Source of the DNA: Pseudomonas quercus
GTDB lineage: Bacteria > Pseudomonadota > Gammaproteobacteria > Pseudomonadales > Pseudomonadaceae
Assembly: GCF_012033695.1 (NCBI RefSeq)
Contig: NZ_JAAVJI010000014.1
Span: forward strand, 1-64,000
DNA length: 64,000 bases
Direction: 5' to 3'
Part shown: in pieces, positions 42,505-51,956 of the stretch
Layout: the number at the start of each line of letters is the position of its first letter
Position numbering within the stretch: the stretch's first letter is position 1
Translations under genes and position numbers: made by a program
Notes under the pieces: generated by a model
Databases searched by the model: none
Seen by the model: the letters and a program-made list of their open reading frames with translations, nothing else
Told to the model about the DNA's origin: nothing

Positions 42505-44157
42505 ATGTCGCTTCCTCAGAATACGTATGACTACATTGTTGTAGGCGCAGGGCCCGCTGGTTGCCTGTTGGCAAACCGATTGAGCGCAAACCCCGCTCAT
42601 AAGGTGCTGCTGCTTGAGGCAGGGGGTAAAGATAACTATGCCTGGATTCATATCCCCGTCGGCTACCTGTTCTGCATTGGCAACCCTCGTACTGATTGGT
42701 GCTTCAAAACTTATCCACAGCCTGGTTTGCAAGGGCGGACGCTGAGTTATCCACGTGGAAAGGTGCTAGGGGGATGCTCGTCCATCAACGGTATGATCTA
42801 CATGCGTGGCCAAGCCAACGATTATGACCACTGGGCTAAGCTGGGTAATACCGGGTGGGGTTGGGAGGATGTCTTGCCATTGTTTTGCAAGACTGAATGC
42901 CACATCGCAGGTAGTGATGACGTACACGGCCAGAACGGGGAATGGCGTGTAGAGCGCCAACGGTTTCGGTGGCCTATTCTCGATGCATTTCGGCAAGCTG
43001 CTGGAGAAGCAGGCATTGCGCCTGTGGATGACTTCAATCGAGGCGATAACGAAGGCTGTGGATACTTTGAGGTCAACCAACGCTCGGGGATCCGTTGGAA
43101 CGCTTCAAAAGCCTTTTTGCGACCTGCGCTTCACCGGCCTAACCTGACTGTCTTGACTCAAGTGGAGGTAGACCGCCTTACGTTCGAGGGCACAAGCGCT
43201 AACGGAGTGGCTGCACGTTGTCTAGGAACCCGCCAAACCTTCAAGGCCCGTGAGGAAGTCATCCTCAGTGCTGGCTCCATAGGGTCCCCTGCCATCCTTC
43301 AGCGCTCAGGGATTGGCCCGCGCGCCTTGCTGAACAGCCTTGATATACCGGTAAGAGTCAATGCGCCCGGAGTAGGCGCTAACCTTCAAGATCACTTGCA
43401 ATTGCGCCTGATCTATCGGATTCAGCATGCCAAAACGCTAAACCAAGTGGCCAACAGCGTGTGGGGAAAATGCGGCATGGGATTGCGTTACCTCTATGAC
43501 CGTAGCGGCCCGTTGGCTATGGCGCCTAGCCAACTAGGCGCCTTTGTACGTTCAGACCCAGGCCAGCCCAGTGCCAATCTTCAGTACCACATTCAGCCTC
43601 TTTCCTTGGACCGATTTGGCGAGCCTCTGCATCGCTTTCCGGCATTCACTGCTTCGGTGTGCAATCTTCGTCCTGAAAGCCGAGGCCGGGTAGTGATTCG
43701 TTCTCGTGATCCAGAGGTCCCCCCTTTGATCGACCCTAATTACCTGAGTGATGAAAGGGACCTGAAGGTAGCAGCAGACGCCATCCGGATGACGCGAAAG
43801 ATTGTGCACAGCCCTGCGCTCGCCCGATTTGAGCCGGTGGAGTACCTGCCCGGCGCTGCTTTGCAGACACAAGAACAATTGGAATCCGCAGCGGGGGCCA
43901 TTGGAACGACTATATTTCACCCAGTAGGTACGTGCCGTATGGGCGTGGACTCAAACGCTGTTGTGGACCCGCAACTGCGTGTAATAGGTATACAAGGGCT
44001 TCGCGTTGCCGATGCCTCGATCATGCCCACACTGGTGTCCGGCAATACCTGCTCCCCTACCCTGATGATTGCTGAAAAAGCAGCGGCCTTGATCCTGTCC
44101 AGCGCAAGGCAACCGCAGACACCGCAACTCCAGGTAGCGGAGATGCTGGAGCGGTAA
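42505..44157 (+). CDS. GMC-family FAD-dependent oxidoreductase (choline/alcohol dehydrogenase type)
   Basis: This 550-aa flavoprotein oxidises an alcohol. The FAD fingerprint VVGAGPAGCLLANRLS lies at residues 13-28. GMC signature 1 is GKVLGGCSSINGMIYMRG near 84, and signature 2 is SAGSIGSPAILQRSGIGP near 255. The active-site His is in IFHPVGTCRMG near 470 and the second His/Asn position in GNTCSPTLMI near 513. GAGG lies about 10 bases before the ATG. The substrate cannot be read from sequence; choline dehydrogenases and alkanol dehydrogenases share this layout. It is followed by a transporter gene 113 bases on, probably in the same unit. Confidence 0.92.
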   Translation: MSLPQNTYDYIVVGAGPAGCLLANRLSANPAHKVLLLEAGGKDNYAWIHIPVGYLFCIGNPRTDWCFKTYPQPGLQGRTLSYPRGKVLGGCSSINGMIYMRGQANDYDHWAKLGNTGWGWEDVLPLFCKTECHIAGSDDVHGQNGEWRVERQRFRWPILDAFRQAAGEAGIAPVDDFNRGDNEGCGYFEVNQRSGIRWNASKAFLRPALHRPNLTVLTQVEVDRLTFEGTSANGVAARCLGTRQTFKAREEVILSAGSIGSPAILQRSGIGPRALLNSLDIPVRVNAPGVGANLQDHLQLRLIYRIQHAKTLNQVANSVWGKCGMGLRYLYDRSGPLAMAPSQLGAFVRSDPGQPSANLQYHIQPLSLDRFGEPLHRFPAFTASVCNLRPESRGRVVIRSRDPEVPPLIDPNYLSDERDLKVAADAIRMTRKIVHSPALARFEPVEYLPGAALQTQEQLESAAGAIGTTIFHPVGTCRMGVDSNAVVDPQLRVIGIQGLRVADASIMPTLVSGNTCSPTLMIAEKAAALILSSARQPQTPQLQVAEMLER

Positions 44158-44270
44158 GCGCCTGCTATAACGGTAGGTAAAGGCAGTAGAAGCGCAACGG
44201 AGACGTAAGCCGTGCGAACAGTGGAACAAAAATAACAATCACTGTGCCCTTCGGGCCGAGGACAAGATCA

Positions 44271-45893
44271 ATGACCGACTACTCCCATGCTCATAGGGCC
44301 CACGCCCTTTCCAAAGCAACGCGGGAAGAGCGCAAAATCATCTTTGCCTCTTCACTGGGCACGGTATTCGAATGGTATGACTTCTTCCTGTACGGTGCCC
44401 TTGCAGCGGTGATAAGCAAACAGTTTTTTGCAGGGGTGAACGACACTACCGCTTTTATTTTTGCCCTTATGGCGTTCGCGGCAGGCTTTCTGGTACGGCC
44501 ATTCGGCGCCTTGGTGTTCGGACGCTTAGGCGACATGATCGGCCGTAAGTACACCTTCTTGGCCACCATCGTACTGATGGGGCTATCTACGTTTGCAGTC
44601 GGTCTGCTGCCGAACTATGCGGCGATCGGCATGGCAGCCCCCATCATGCTGATTGTGCTGCGCATGCTTCAAGGGCTTGCCTTGGGCGGAGAATACGGAG
44701 GCGCAGCCACGTATGTGGCCGAGCACGCACCCGCCCATAAGCGCGGCCACCATACGGGCTGGATACAGTCCACGGCAACACTGGGGTTACTGCTGTCTCT
44801 GGTGGTAGTGGCCGGGTGTCGTTATGTAAGCGGCGATCAATTCGAGGTGTGGGGCTGGCGCCTTCCCTTCCTCTTATCGATTGTGCTGTTGGGCGTCTCG
44901 ACCTGGATTCGTATGAGCCTGCACGAGTCGCCAGCCTTCACCAAAATGAAAGCAGAAGGCAACGTCAGTAAAGCGCCTATCCGTGAATCTTTTGGCTCTT
45001 GGGCCAATGTAAAGATCGTATTGACGGCCTTGTTCAGTATCAACGCCGGGCAAGCAGTGACGTTCTATACCGCACAGTTCTATGTCATGTTTTTCATGAC
45101 CCAGATGCTTAAGCTGGACCCTGGCCAAGCCACAAACCTGATGATCATCAGCGTGAGCATCGGCGCGCCTTTTTTTGTATTCTTTGGGTGGCTGTCAGAT
45201 CGCATAGGGCGCAAGCCGATCCTGATGACAGGGTTGCTGCTGGCGACCTTATGCTATTTCCCCCTGTTCAAGGCGCTAAGCCACTATGCCAACCCGCAAA
45301 TTGACCAGGCCAGCCGCCAAGCGCCTATTGTGGTGATGGCAGACCCTAGCAACTGCACATTCCAATTCGATCCAGTGGGGAAAGCACGCTTTGACAGCCC
45401 GTGCGACAAGGTAAAAACACTGCTTGTAAAGGCAGGCGTGCCCTATACCGCGCAAGCAGGGGCGACCGGTAGTACGGTTGTGGTGACCATTGGGCAAACG
45501 CGTATTGAAGGTTATGACGAGGCGGCTTTGCGCAGTGCAATCACTGCGGCAGGTTACCCGGCCAAGGCAGAGGCCATGGACGTAAACCAGCCGATGGTAG
45601 TAGCGATCATCGTAGCCTTGATTCTTATCGCAACGATGACCTACGGGCCATTGGCTGCGGTGATGGTAGAGCTGTTTCCCACCCGTATCCGCTACACCTC
45701 CATGTCCCTGCCTTACCATATTGGCAACGGCTGGTTCGGCGGTTTTCTCCCGACTGTTTCGTTTGCGCTGGTGGTTTACACCGGGGACATCTACTACGGG
45801 CTTTGGTACCCGATTGCAGTAACAGGCATAAGCCTGGTGGTAGGGCTGGTGAGCCTTAAAGAAACTCGCCAGGTAGACCTGAATAATGTGTGA
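44271..45893 (+). CDS. MFS transporter, metabolite:H+ symporter (MHS) family
   Basis: This is a 540-aa inner-membrane symporter. The ATG at 44271 follows GAGG and starts an N-terminal Ser/His/Arg-rich stretch; an ATG nine codons earlier is less likely. About 12 membrane helices are present. Family signatures are ASSLGTVFEWYDFFLYG near residue 30, RPFGALVFGRLGDMIGRKYTF near 80 and GLALGGEYGGAATYVAEHAP near 130. Between helices 8 and 9 an unusual ~105-residue insert (about 336-440), with two Cys and several short strands, is probably periplasmic. Substrates of the family include dicarboxylates, shikimate and proline/betaine. It sits downstream of the GMC oxidoreductase. Confidence 0.9.
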   Translation: MTDYSHAHRAHALSKATREERKIIFASSLGTVFEWYDFFLYGALAAVISKQFFAGVNDTTAFIFALMAFAAGFLVRPFGALVFGRLGDMIGRKYTFLATIVLMGLSTFAVGLLPNYAAIGMAAPIMLIVLRMLQGLALGGEYGGAATYVAEHAPAHKRGHHTGWIQSTATLGLLLSLVVVAGCRYVSGDQFEVWGWRLPFLLSIVLLGVSTWIRMSLHESPAFTKMKAEGNVSKAPIRESFGSWANVKIVLTALFSINAGQAVTFYTAQFYVMFFMTQMLKLDPGQATNLMIISVSIGAPFFVFFGWLSDRIGRKPILMTGLLLATLCYFPLFKALSHYANPQIDQASRQAPIVVMADPSNCTFQFDPVGKARFDSPCDKVKTLLVKAGVPYTAQAGATGSTVVVTIGQTRIEGYDEAALRSAITAAGYPAKAEAMDVNQPMVVAIIVALILIATMTYGPLAAVMVELFPTRIRYTSMSLPYHIGNGWFGGFLPTVSFALVVYTGDIYYGLWYPIAVTGISLVVGLVSLKETRQVDLNNV

Positions 45894-45895
45894 CG

Positions 45896-45927
45896 GTGCA
45901 TAGCTGGTGGAAGTTATGCACGTTTTA
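45896..45927 (+). terminator. Weak hairpin after the MFS gene
   Basis: GTGCATA pairs with TATGCAC across a 12-base loop and is followed by GTTTT. It overlaps the MFS stop region and could end that transcript. Confidence 0.45.
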
Positions 45928-46023
45928 CATTAGTGGCTAACGCAAAAATTAAGGCTTTAAAATCAGCGTGTTAACACATGCGTAGCCTGCTTTCGAAAAA
46001 AACTACGCACATGTTATCCACAA

Positions 46024-46794
46024 TTATTCAGGTGTTGGTGCTGCCGTGGGTTTGGCTTCTTGAAGCGCACCCATTTGATGCTGTGCCTGGGCAATCCAGG
46101 CACACGCTCGGTCGTTCAGTTCAGCGATAGCACGTGGGCCGGTGCCTTCAGCAAAAAGAGGGGCGCCGATCATGACGTCAATAGTGCCTGAACGTTTCCC
46201 CCAGCCATCTTTGGGCCAGAATTTGCCGGCATTGTGCGCTATTGGCAGTACAGGGCGGTTGGCATTCACCGCCAAGGCCGCACCACTGCGCGTGAATTTT
46301 CCCATGGTGCCATAGGGCACGCGTGTACCCTCCGGAAAGATCAGCACCCAGACATTGTCCTTCAACAATTTGTCGCCTTCCGTAGCCACTTGCCGGAGCG
46401 CTTCTTTAGGGTTGTCACGGTTGATTGCGATAGGCCGAAGCATCGCCATGGCCCAGCCAAAGAAGGGTACATACAGGAGCTCCTTCTTCAACACCTGGCT
46501 CAACGGCTGGAAGTAAGCTGAAAGAAAGAAGGTTTCCCACGTGCTTTGATGGTTGGAAAGAATCACACAGGGGATAGCAGGCACATGTTCAGCGCCTGTT
46601 ACACGAACCCTGATACCTAGGAATACACGGGTCAGCAGCAATGCAAAACGGCACCAGTACACATTGATAAAACGGTACCGGGCTGGAAAGGACAGGAATG
46701 GACAGACGAAGAAGCCCAGCGAGCACCAGATAAGGGCGCTCAAACCCAACAAGACGTAGAAGACAGCAATGCGTATGGCCATCAATGTGGACAT
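46024..46794 (-). CDS. plsC: 1-acyl-sn-glycerol-3-phosphate acyltransferase (PlsC family)
   Basis: This is a 256-aa membrane enzyme that adds the second acyl chain in phosphatidic acid synthesis. N-terminal hydrophobic helices (VFYVLLGLSALIWCSLGFFV) anchor it. Motif I is NHQSTWET (HX4E instead of the commoner HX4D), motif II includes RPIAINRDNPKEALRQ and motif III is FPEGTRVPYG. The C-terminus (about 230-256) is a Pro/Ala/Thr-rich tail. It follows gmhB and glyS on the same strand, the conserved Pseudomonas glyQ-glyS-gmhB-plsC order. Confidence 0.93.
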   Translation of the reverse strand: MSTLMAIRIAVFYVLLGLSALIWCSLGFFVCPFLSFPARYRFINVYWCRFALLLTRVFLGIRVRVTGAEHVPAIPCVILSNHQSTWETFFLSAYFQPLSQVLKKELLYVPFFGWAMAMLRPIAINRDNPKEALRQVATEGDKLLKDNVWVLIFPEGTRVPYGTMGKFTRSGAALAVNANRPVLPIAHNAGKFWPKDGWGKRSGTIDVMIGAPLFAEGTGPRAIAELNDRACAWIAQAQHQMGALQEAKPTAAPTPE

Positions 46795-46825
46795 GAATGA
46801 ATACCGTGCGGGGCCTGCCCTGTTG

Positions 46826-47371
46826 TCAGAGGGCTGTGCCTGGGTTGATTAACGCCTTGGCGACTGCGGCCAGGTCATCGAATTGCAGTGTGCCTTGTGG
46901 CAACACGCCGGCGGCGGTCTTCAAGCCTTTGCCTGTCTTCACCAGCACCGGTTGAGCACCGACGGACAAGCCCGCTGCAAGGTCACTGTAGCTGTCGCCC
47001 ACGAACCATATACCGTCAAGTGGCACATCATAATGTTCACCGATGGCACGTAGCATACCTGGGCTGGGCTTGCGGCAGTCGCAGCCATCATCCGGCCCAT
47101 GGGGGCAGAACAGGATTGCCCCTACCTGGCCGCCTGCCTCGCCCACCTGCCGCCGAAGCTCATCGTGCATGGCCTGCAGCGTATCCAGGGAATAGTAGCC
47201 CCGGGCGATGCCCGACTGGTTGGTAGCCACTGCTACCGTCCAGCCGGCCTGGCTCAATGCAGCGATGGCCTCGATCGAACCGGGAATGGGTATCCATTCC
47301 TCCACCGATTTGATGTAGGCATCGGAGTCCTGATTGATTACCCCGTCCCGGTCCAGTATCAGCAGCTTCAC
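46826..47371 (-). CDS. gmhB: D-glycero-beta-D-manno-heptose-1,7-bisphosphate 7-phosphatase GmhB
   Basis: This 181-aa HAD-family phosphatase is in the ADP-heptose pathway for LPS core. The nucleophile motif DRDGVINQDSDAY is at residues 7-19 and a second motif (ATNQSGIARG) near 50. A Zn-binding Cys/His loop CPHGPDDGCDCRKPSPGML lies near 95, with GDSYSDLAAG near 128. It lies just upstream of plsC and four bases from glyS. Confidence 0.95.
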   Translation of the reverse strand: MKLLILDRDGVINQDSDAYIKSVEEWIPIPGSIEAIAALSQAGWTVAVATNQSGIARGYYSLDTLQAMHDELRRQVGEAGGQVGAILFCPHGPDDGCDCRKPSPGMLRAIGEHYDVPLDGIWFVGDSYSDLAAGLSVGAQPVLVKTGKGLKTAAGVLPQGTLQFDDLAAVAKALINPGTAL

Positions 47372-47374
47372 GGC

Positions 47375-49429
47375 TTAGCCCAGCACCGAGATGTCTGCGA
47401 CACCCAGGAACAGGCCACGCAACCGCGCCAGCAGGGCGTAACGGTTGGCACGTACGTTCGCATCTTCGGCATTGACCATCACTGCCTCGAAGAACGCATC
47501 CACCGGTTCGCGCAACGCCGCCAGGCGGGCCAGTGCTTCATTGTACTGACGAGCCTGGGCCATAGGCTGAACTGCATGGTCTGCCTGCTGGATAGCCGAG
47601 TACAGCGAGAACTCATGGGCGTTATCGAAGTACTTGGGCTCCACAGTGGTGGCTACCGCCCCATCAGCCTTGCCCAGCAGGTTGGAGACACGCTTGTTCA
47701 CTGCGGCCAAGGCTTCAGCCTCAGGCAAGCGACGGAACGCCTGCACCGCCTGAACCCGCTGGTCAAAGTCCAGCGCGGAACCGGGCGTGAGTGCACGAAC
47801 AGCCAGGTAGCTGGCCACGTCCACACCTTCGTCTTCATAACGTGCGCGCAGGCGATCAAATACAAATTCCAGTACCTGATCGGCCAAGGCAGCAGCTTCT
47901 ACCTTGGCACCGTACAAGGACACCGCGAAAGCCACTGTTTCTGTCAGGTCCAGGTCCAGCTGCTTGTCGATCAGAATACGCAGTACACCCAAGGCCGCGC
48001 GGCGTAATGCGTACGGATCCTTGCTGCCGGTGGGCAGCATGCCGATACCAAAGATACCGGTCAGGGTATCCAGCTTGTCGGCAATGGCCACCGCTGCGCC
48101 TGTTAGCGTTTGAGGGAGTTCGGCGCCTGCACCTCGGGGCATGTACTGCTCGTTCAGTGCTTGGGCGATGTCTGCGGGTTCTCCGTGGTGCAGGGCGTAG
48201 TAGTAACCTGCTATACCCTGCATTTCCGGGAACTCGCCTACCATTTCAGTGGCCAGGTCGCATTTGCTGAGCAAGCCGGCACGCGCGGCGTTTTCCACAT
48301 TGCCACCGATGCGGGCGGCAATGAAGGCAGCCAGCTTGGACACCCGCTGTGCCTTGTCGTATACCGTACCCAACTGGGCTTGGAATACCACGTTTTGTAG
48401 CCGGTGGTTGAAGCTTTCCAGAGGCTGACGCTTGTCTTGGTTGAAGAAGAACTCGGCGTCTGTCAGGCGTGGGCGTACTACTTTTTCGTTACCTTCAACG
48501 ATTTGCCGAGGGTCGCGGCTTTCGATGTTGGCAACGGTGATGAAGCGTGGAAGCAACTTGCCAGCGGCGTCCAGCAGGCAGAAGTACTTCTGGTTATCCT
48601 GCATGGTGGTGATCAGGGCTTCCTGAGGGACTTCCAGGAACCGCTCTTCGAATGAGCACACCAACGGTACGGGCCACTCCACCAAGGAGGCCACTTCATC
48701 GAGCAGCGCAGGTGGAACGATGGCCTTGCCCATCTGCTGGGCAGCCAGCTCGTCTACGCGTTTGCGGATGAGTTCACGGCGATCGGCGAAATCGGCCAGT
48801 ACGTAGGCCTTGCGCAGGTCATCAGCGTAGCTGGCAGGCGAATTGATCCGCACGTTGTGTGGATAGTGGAAGCGGTGCCCACGGGACTCGCGCCCCGCAC
48901 GTTGCGCCAGGAGCACGCAGTCCACGACCTGCTCACCGAACAGCATCACCAGCCATTGGGTCGGGCGCACAAACTCATCCTTGCGCACGCCCCAGCGCAT
49001 GCGCTTGGGAATAGGCAAGTCCGTCAACGAGTCCGCCACGATGGTAGGCAGGAGGCTGACCGTGGGCTTGCCGGTGATGGTCTGGCTATAGCGTAGCTTC
49101 TGTCCGCTTTGGTCGATCTCGCTGATGTCCACGCCGCACTTGCGGGCGAAACCCAAGGCTGCCTGGGTAGGGTTGCCATCAGCATCGAAGGCCGCCTGAC
49201 GAGGCGGGCCATCCAGGTTCACGCTACGGTCAGCTTGCTGGGTCTGCAACCCTAGCACCTGTACCGCCAGGCGCCGCGGGGCCGCGTAGTAGCGGCTGCT
49301 GGCGTAGCTCAGGCCTGCAGCCTGCAGGCCCTTCTGAATACCGGTAAGAAACGCTTCGCTTAACGTTGCGAGGGCTTTGGGAGGCAGCTCTTCGGTGCCG
49401 AGTTCGACCAGAAAATCTTGCGCACTCAT
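47375..49429 (-). CDS. glyS: Glycyl-tRNA synthetase beta subunit GlyS
   Basis: This is the 684-aa beta subunit of the alpha2beta2 bacterial glycyl-tRNA synthetase. It starts MSAQDFLVELGTEELPPKAL, the family N-terminus, and the C-terminal anticodon-binding domain ends LRGLFLGVADISVLG. It overlaps glyQ by four bases (ATGA), so translation is coupled and the subunits are made in step. Confidence 0.97.
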   Translation of the reverse strand: MSAQDFLVELGTEELPPKALATLSEAFLTGIQKGLQAAGLSYASSRYYAAPRRLAVQVLGLQTQQADRSVNLDGPPRQAAFDADGNPTQAALGFARKCGVDISEIDQSGQKLRYSQTITGKPTVSLLPTIVADSLTDLPIPKRMRWGVRKDEFVRPTQWLVMLFGEQVVDCVLLAQRAGRESRGHRFHYPHNVRINSPASYADDLRKAYVLADFADRRELIRKRVDELAAQQMGKAIVPPALLDEVASLVEWPVPLVCSFEERFLEVPQEALITTMQDNQKYFCLLDAAGKLLPRFITVANIESRDPRQIVEGNEKVVRPRLTDAEFFFNQDKRQPLESFNHRLQNVVFQAQLGTVYDKAQRVSKLAAFIAARIGGNVENAARAGLLSKCDLATEMVGEFPEMQGIAGYYYALHHGEPADIAQALNEQYMPRGAGAELPQTLTGAAVAIADKLDTLTGIFGIGMLPTGSKDPYALRRAALGVLRILIDKQLDLDLTETVAFAVSLYGAKVEAAALADQVLEFVFDRLRARYEDEGVDVASYLAVRALTPGSALDFDQRVQAVQAFRRLPEAEALAAVNKRVSNLLGKADGAVATTVEPKYFDNAHEFSLYSAIQQADHAVQPMAQARQYNEALARLAALREPVDAFFEAVMVNAEDANVRANRYALLARLRGLFLGVADISVLG

Positions 49430-50373
49430 TGTGCAGCCTCCAGCTTAGCCAACACTTCATCTCGTATTTCAGGCGTGGCCATGGGGAAGCCCAGGCGCGC
49501 ACGCGCTTGCAGGTAGCTTTGTGCAACGGCACGGGCCAGGGCCCGCACACGAAGGATGTAACGCTGCCGCTCGGTGACGGAAATAGCGCGGCGTGCATCC
49601 AGCAGGTTGAAGGTATGCGAAGCCTTGAGCACCATTTCATAGGTGGGCAGCGGAAGCTGCAGCTCGATCAGGCGATTCGCTTCGCTTTCGTAGAAGTCGA
49701 ACAGTTCGAACAGCTTTTCCACATTGGCGTGTTCGAAGTTGTACGTGGACTGCTCTACTTCGTTCTGGTGGAAAACATCGCCATACGTGACCCTGCCGAA
49801 GGGGCCGTCTGCCCAAACCAGGTCATAGACAGAGTCCACGCCTTGCAGGTACATGGCCAGGCGCTCAAGGCCATAAGTGATTTCACCCGTGACCGGATAG
49901 CATTCGAGGCCACCGACCTGCTGGAAGTACGTGAACTGTGTGACTTCCATTCCATTGAGCCACACCTCCCAACCCAGGCCCCATGCACCCAGGGTTGGGG
50001 ACTCCCAGTTGTCTTCCACGAAGCGCACGTCGTGCACGGTAGGGTCCAGGCCTATGTGGCGCAGCGAACCCAGGTACAGTTCCTGGAAGTTTTCCGGATT
50101 GGGCTTGAGCACCACCTGGAACTGGTAGTAATGCTGCAGGCGGTTGGGGTTTTCCCCATAACGGCCATCGGCCGGGCGCCGGCTGGGCTGCACGTAGGCA
50201 GCGTTCCAGTTTTCCGGCCCTACGGCGCGCAGGAAGGTAGCGGTGTGAAAGGTGCCTGCGCCTACTTCCATATCGTAAGGCTGAAGCACCACGCAACCTT
50301 GCCCGGCCCAGTACTGTTGCAGGGCCAGAATCAAGTCTTGGAAGGTACGCACGGCTGGCGTAGGCTGGTTCAC
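49426..50373 (-). CDS. glyQ: Glycyl-tRNA synthetase alpha subunit GlyQ
   Basis: This is the 315-aa catalytic alpha subunit of glycyl-tRNA synthetase. Motifs include the N-terminal TFQDLILALQQYWAGQGCVVLQPYDMEVGAGT, PSRRPADGRYGENPNRLQHYYQFQVVLKP near residue 60, and GWEVWLNGMEVTQFTYFQQVGG near 135. Standard length. It is the first gene of the leftward glyQ-glyS-gmhB-plsC group and is divergent from tag. Confidence 0.97.
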   Translation of the reverse strand: MNQPTPAVRTFQDLILALQQYWAGQGCVVLQPYDMEVGAGTFHTATFLRAVGPENWNAAYVQPSRRPADGRYGENPNRLQHYYQFQVVLKPNPENFQELYLGSLRHIGLDPTVHDVRFVEDNWESPTLGAWGLGWEVWLNGMEVTQFTYFQQVGGLECYPVTGEITYGLERLAMYLQGVDSVYDLVWADGPFGRVTYGDVFHQNEVEQSTYNFEHANVEKLFELFDFYESEANRLIELQLPLPTYEMVLKASHTFNLLDARRAISVTERQRYILRVRALARAVAQSYLQARARLGFPMATPEIRDEVLAKLEAAQ

Positions 50374-50452
50374 AAATTCACCTGTATCTTGGGCTGCGAA
50401 TTAAAGAGCGGGAGTATACCGCGATTCGTTATCCCCACCAGCCCGGAGCCTT

Positions 50453-51022
50453 ATGCCACGCTGCTTTTGGTGTACCGCCGACCCGCTTTACCAGCAGTAC
50501 CATGATCACGAATGGGGTGTTGCACTGCGCGACCCGCAGCGGCTGTTCGAGTTGCTGGTGCTCGAAGGGTTCCAGGCAGGGCTGTCCTGGATCACTATTC
50601 TCAAGAAGCGCCAGCGTTACCGTGAAGTGCTGTTCGGTTTCGACGCAGCCCGTCTGGCCCGCATGACCGACGAAGAGCTGGAACTGCGCATGCAGGATAC
50701 CGGCATCATTCGCAACCGCCTGAAACTCAAGGCGGCGCGCCAGAATGCACAAGCCTGGCTTCGGCTTGAAGACCCGGTAGGGTTCTTATGGTCTTTCGTA
50801 GGCAACGCGCCCTTGATCAACCACTTTGCCGACCATAGCGAAGTACCTGTGCAAACACCCCAGGCCCAAGCCATGAGCAAGGCCTTGAAAAAGGCGGGTT
50901 TCAGTTTTGTGGGGCCGGTGATCTGTTATGCGTTCATGCAGGCTTCGGGCATGGTGATGGACCACACCACAGGCTGCGATCGTTATCCTGCACTGTCCCG
51001 CGTACCTGTCGACCTGGGGTAG
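50453..51022 (+). CDS. tag: DNA-3-methyladenine glycosylase I Tag
   Basis: This 189-aa base-excision repair enzyme removes 3-methyladenine. The zinc ligands fit the E. coli pattern: Cys in MPRCFWC, His in YHDHEWG near 17, and His/Cys in MDHTTGCDRY near 175. LFELLVLEGFQAGLSWITILKKR near residue 31 is the family helix-hairpin signature. It is divergent from glyQ and followed 46 bases later by the acyltransferase. Confidence 0.95.
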   Translation: MPRCFWCTADPLYQQYHDHEWGVALRDPQRLFELLVLEGFQAGLSWITILKKRQRYREVLFGFDAARLARMTDEELELRMQDTGIIRNRLKLKAARQNAQAWLRLEDPVGFLWSFVGNAPLINHFADHSEVPVQTPQAQAMSKALKKAGFSFVGPVICYAFMQASGMVMDHTTGCDRYPALSRVPVDLG

Positions 51023-51068
51023 GCCGACCTGAGGTAGAATGGCACGCGGGTGACGAGGGGATCGAACT

Positions 51069-51956
51069 GTGGAAAAGTTGAAGGGCGCCGTAATGGTCGG
51101 CGTGCTCAAGGCCTTTGCAATGCTGCCATGGGGTGGCGTGCAGGCCGTGGGTGCAGGCATTGGTTGGCTGATGTGGAAACTGCCTAACCGTTCGCGAGAC
51201 GTAGTGCGTATCAACCTGGCTAAATGCTTCCCAGAACTCTCGGCCGACGAGCGCGAGCGGTTGACTGGGCAAAGCCTGAAGGACATCGGCCGTTCCTTCA
51301 CGGAAAGCGCCTGCGCCTGGATCTGGCCAGCCGAGCGTTCGCTGGCGCTGATTCATGAGGTGGAGGGCCTGGAAGTGCTCGAAGCGGCGCTTGCCACCGG
51401 CAAAGGTGTGGTGGGCATCACTAGCCACCTGGGCAATTGGGAAGTGCTCAACCACTTCTATTGCAGCCAGTGCAAACCGATCATTTTCTACCGCCCGCCT
51501 AAGCTCAAGGCGGTGGACGAGCTGTTGCAAAAACAGCGGGTTCAGTTGGGCAACCGCGTGGCGGCGTCCACCAAGGAAGGCATCCTCAGCGTGATCAAGG
51601 AAGTACGCAAAGGTGGCCAGGTCGGTATTCCAGCAGACCCTGAACCGGCGGAGTCTGCCGGGGTATTCGTGCCCTTCCTGGGCACCCAGGCCCTTACCAG
51701 CAAGTTCGTACCCAACATGCTCGCCGGTGGCAAAGCTGTGGGCGTTTTTCTTCACGCAGTGCGCCTGCCAGGCGGTTCAGGCTTCAAGGTGATGCTCAAG
51801 GCCGCGCCCGAGGCCATGTACAGCACGGACGTGGAGGTATCTGCTGCCGCCATGAGCCAGGTGGTGGAAGACTACGTGCGTGCTTACCCAAGCCAATACA
51901 TGTGGAGCATGAAGCGTTTCAAGAAGCGGCCTGCTGGCGAGTCGCGCTGGTATTAA
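51069..51956 (+). CDS. LpxL/HtrB-type lysophospholipid acyltransferase
   Basis: This 295-aa membrane-associated acyltransferase belongs to the lipid A biosynthesis LpxL family. GTG start at 51069, with GAGGGG about 10 bases upstream. One N-terminal hydrophobic segment is followed by the catalytic HX4E motif HLGNWE near residue 120 and the DPEPAESAGVFVPF segment near 193. The exact acyl acceptor (lipid A secondary chain or ornithine lipid) is not decided by sequence. Pseudomonas carries several paralogs. It is convergent with the TPR gene, overlapping it by four bases. Confidence 0.88.
   Translation: MEKLKGAVMVGVLKAFAMLPWGGVQAVGAGIGWLMWKLPNRSRDVVRINLAKCFPELSADERERLTGQSLKDIGRSFTESACAWIWPAERSLALIHEVEGLEVLEAALATGKGVVGITSHLGNWEVLNHFYCSQCKPIIFYRPPKLKAVDELLQKQRVQLGNRVAASTKEGILSVIKEVRKGGQVGIPADPEPAESAGVFVPFLGTQALTSKFVPNMLAGGKAVGVFLHAVRLPGGSGFKVMLKAAPEAMYSTDVEVSAAAMSQVVEDYVRAYPSQYMWSMKRFKKRPAGESRWY

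Noticed and set aside
42749..42764. parS-like sequence (TATCCACGTGGAAA) in the GMC gene
   Set aside because: Four mismatches from the 16-mer and the left arm is broken; probably chance.
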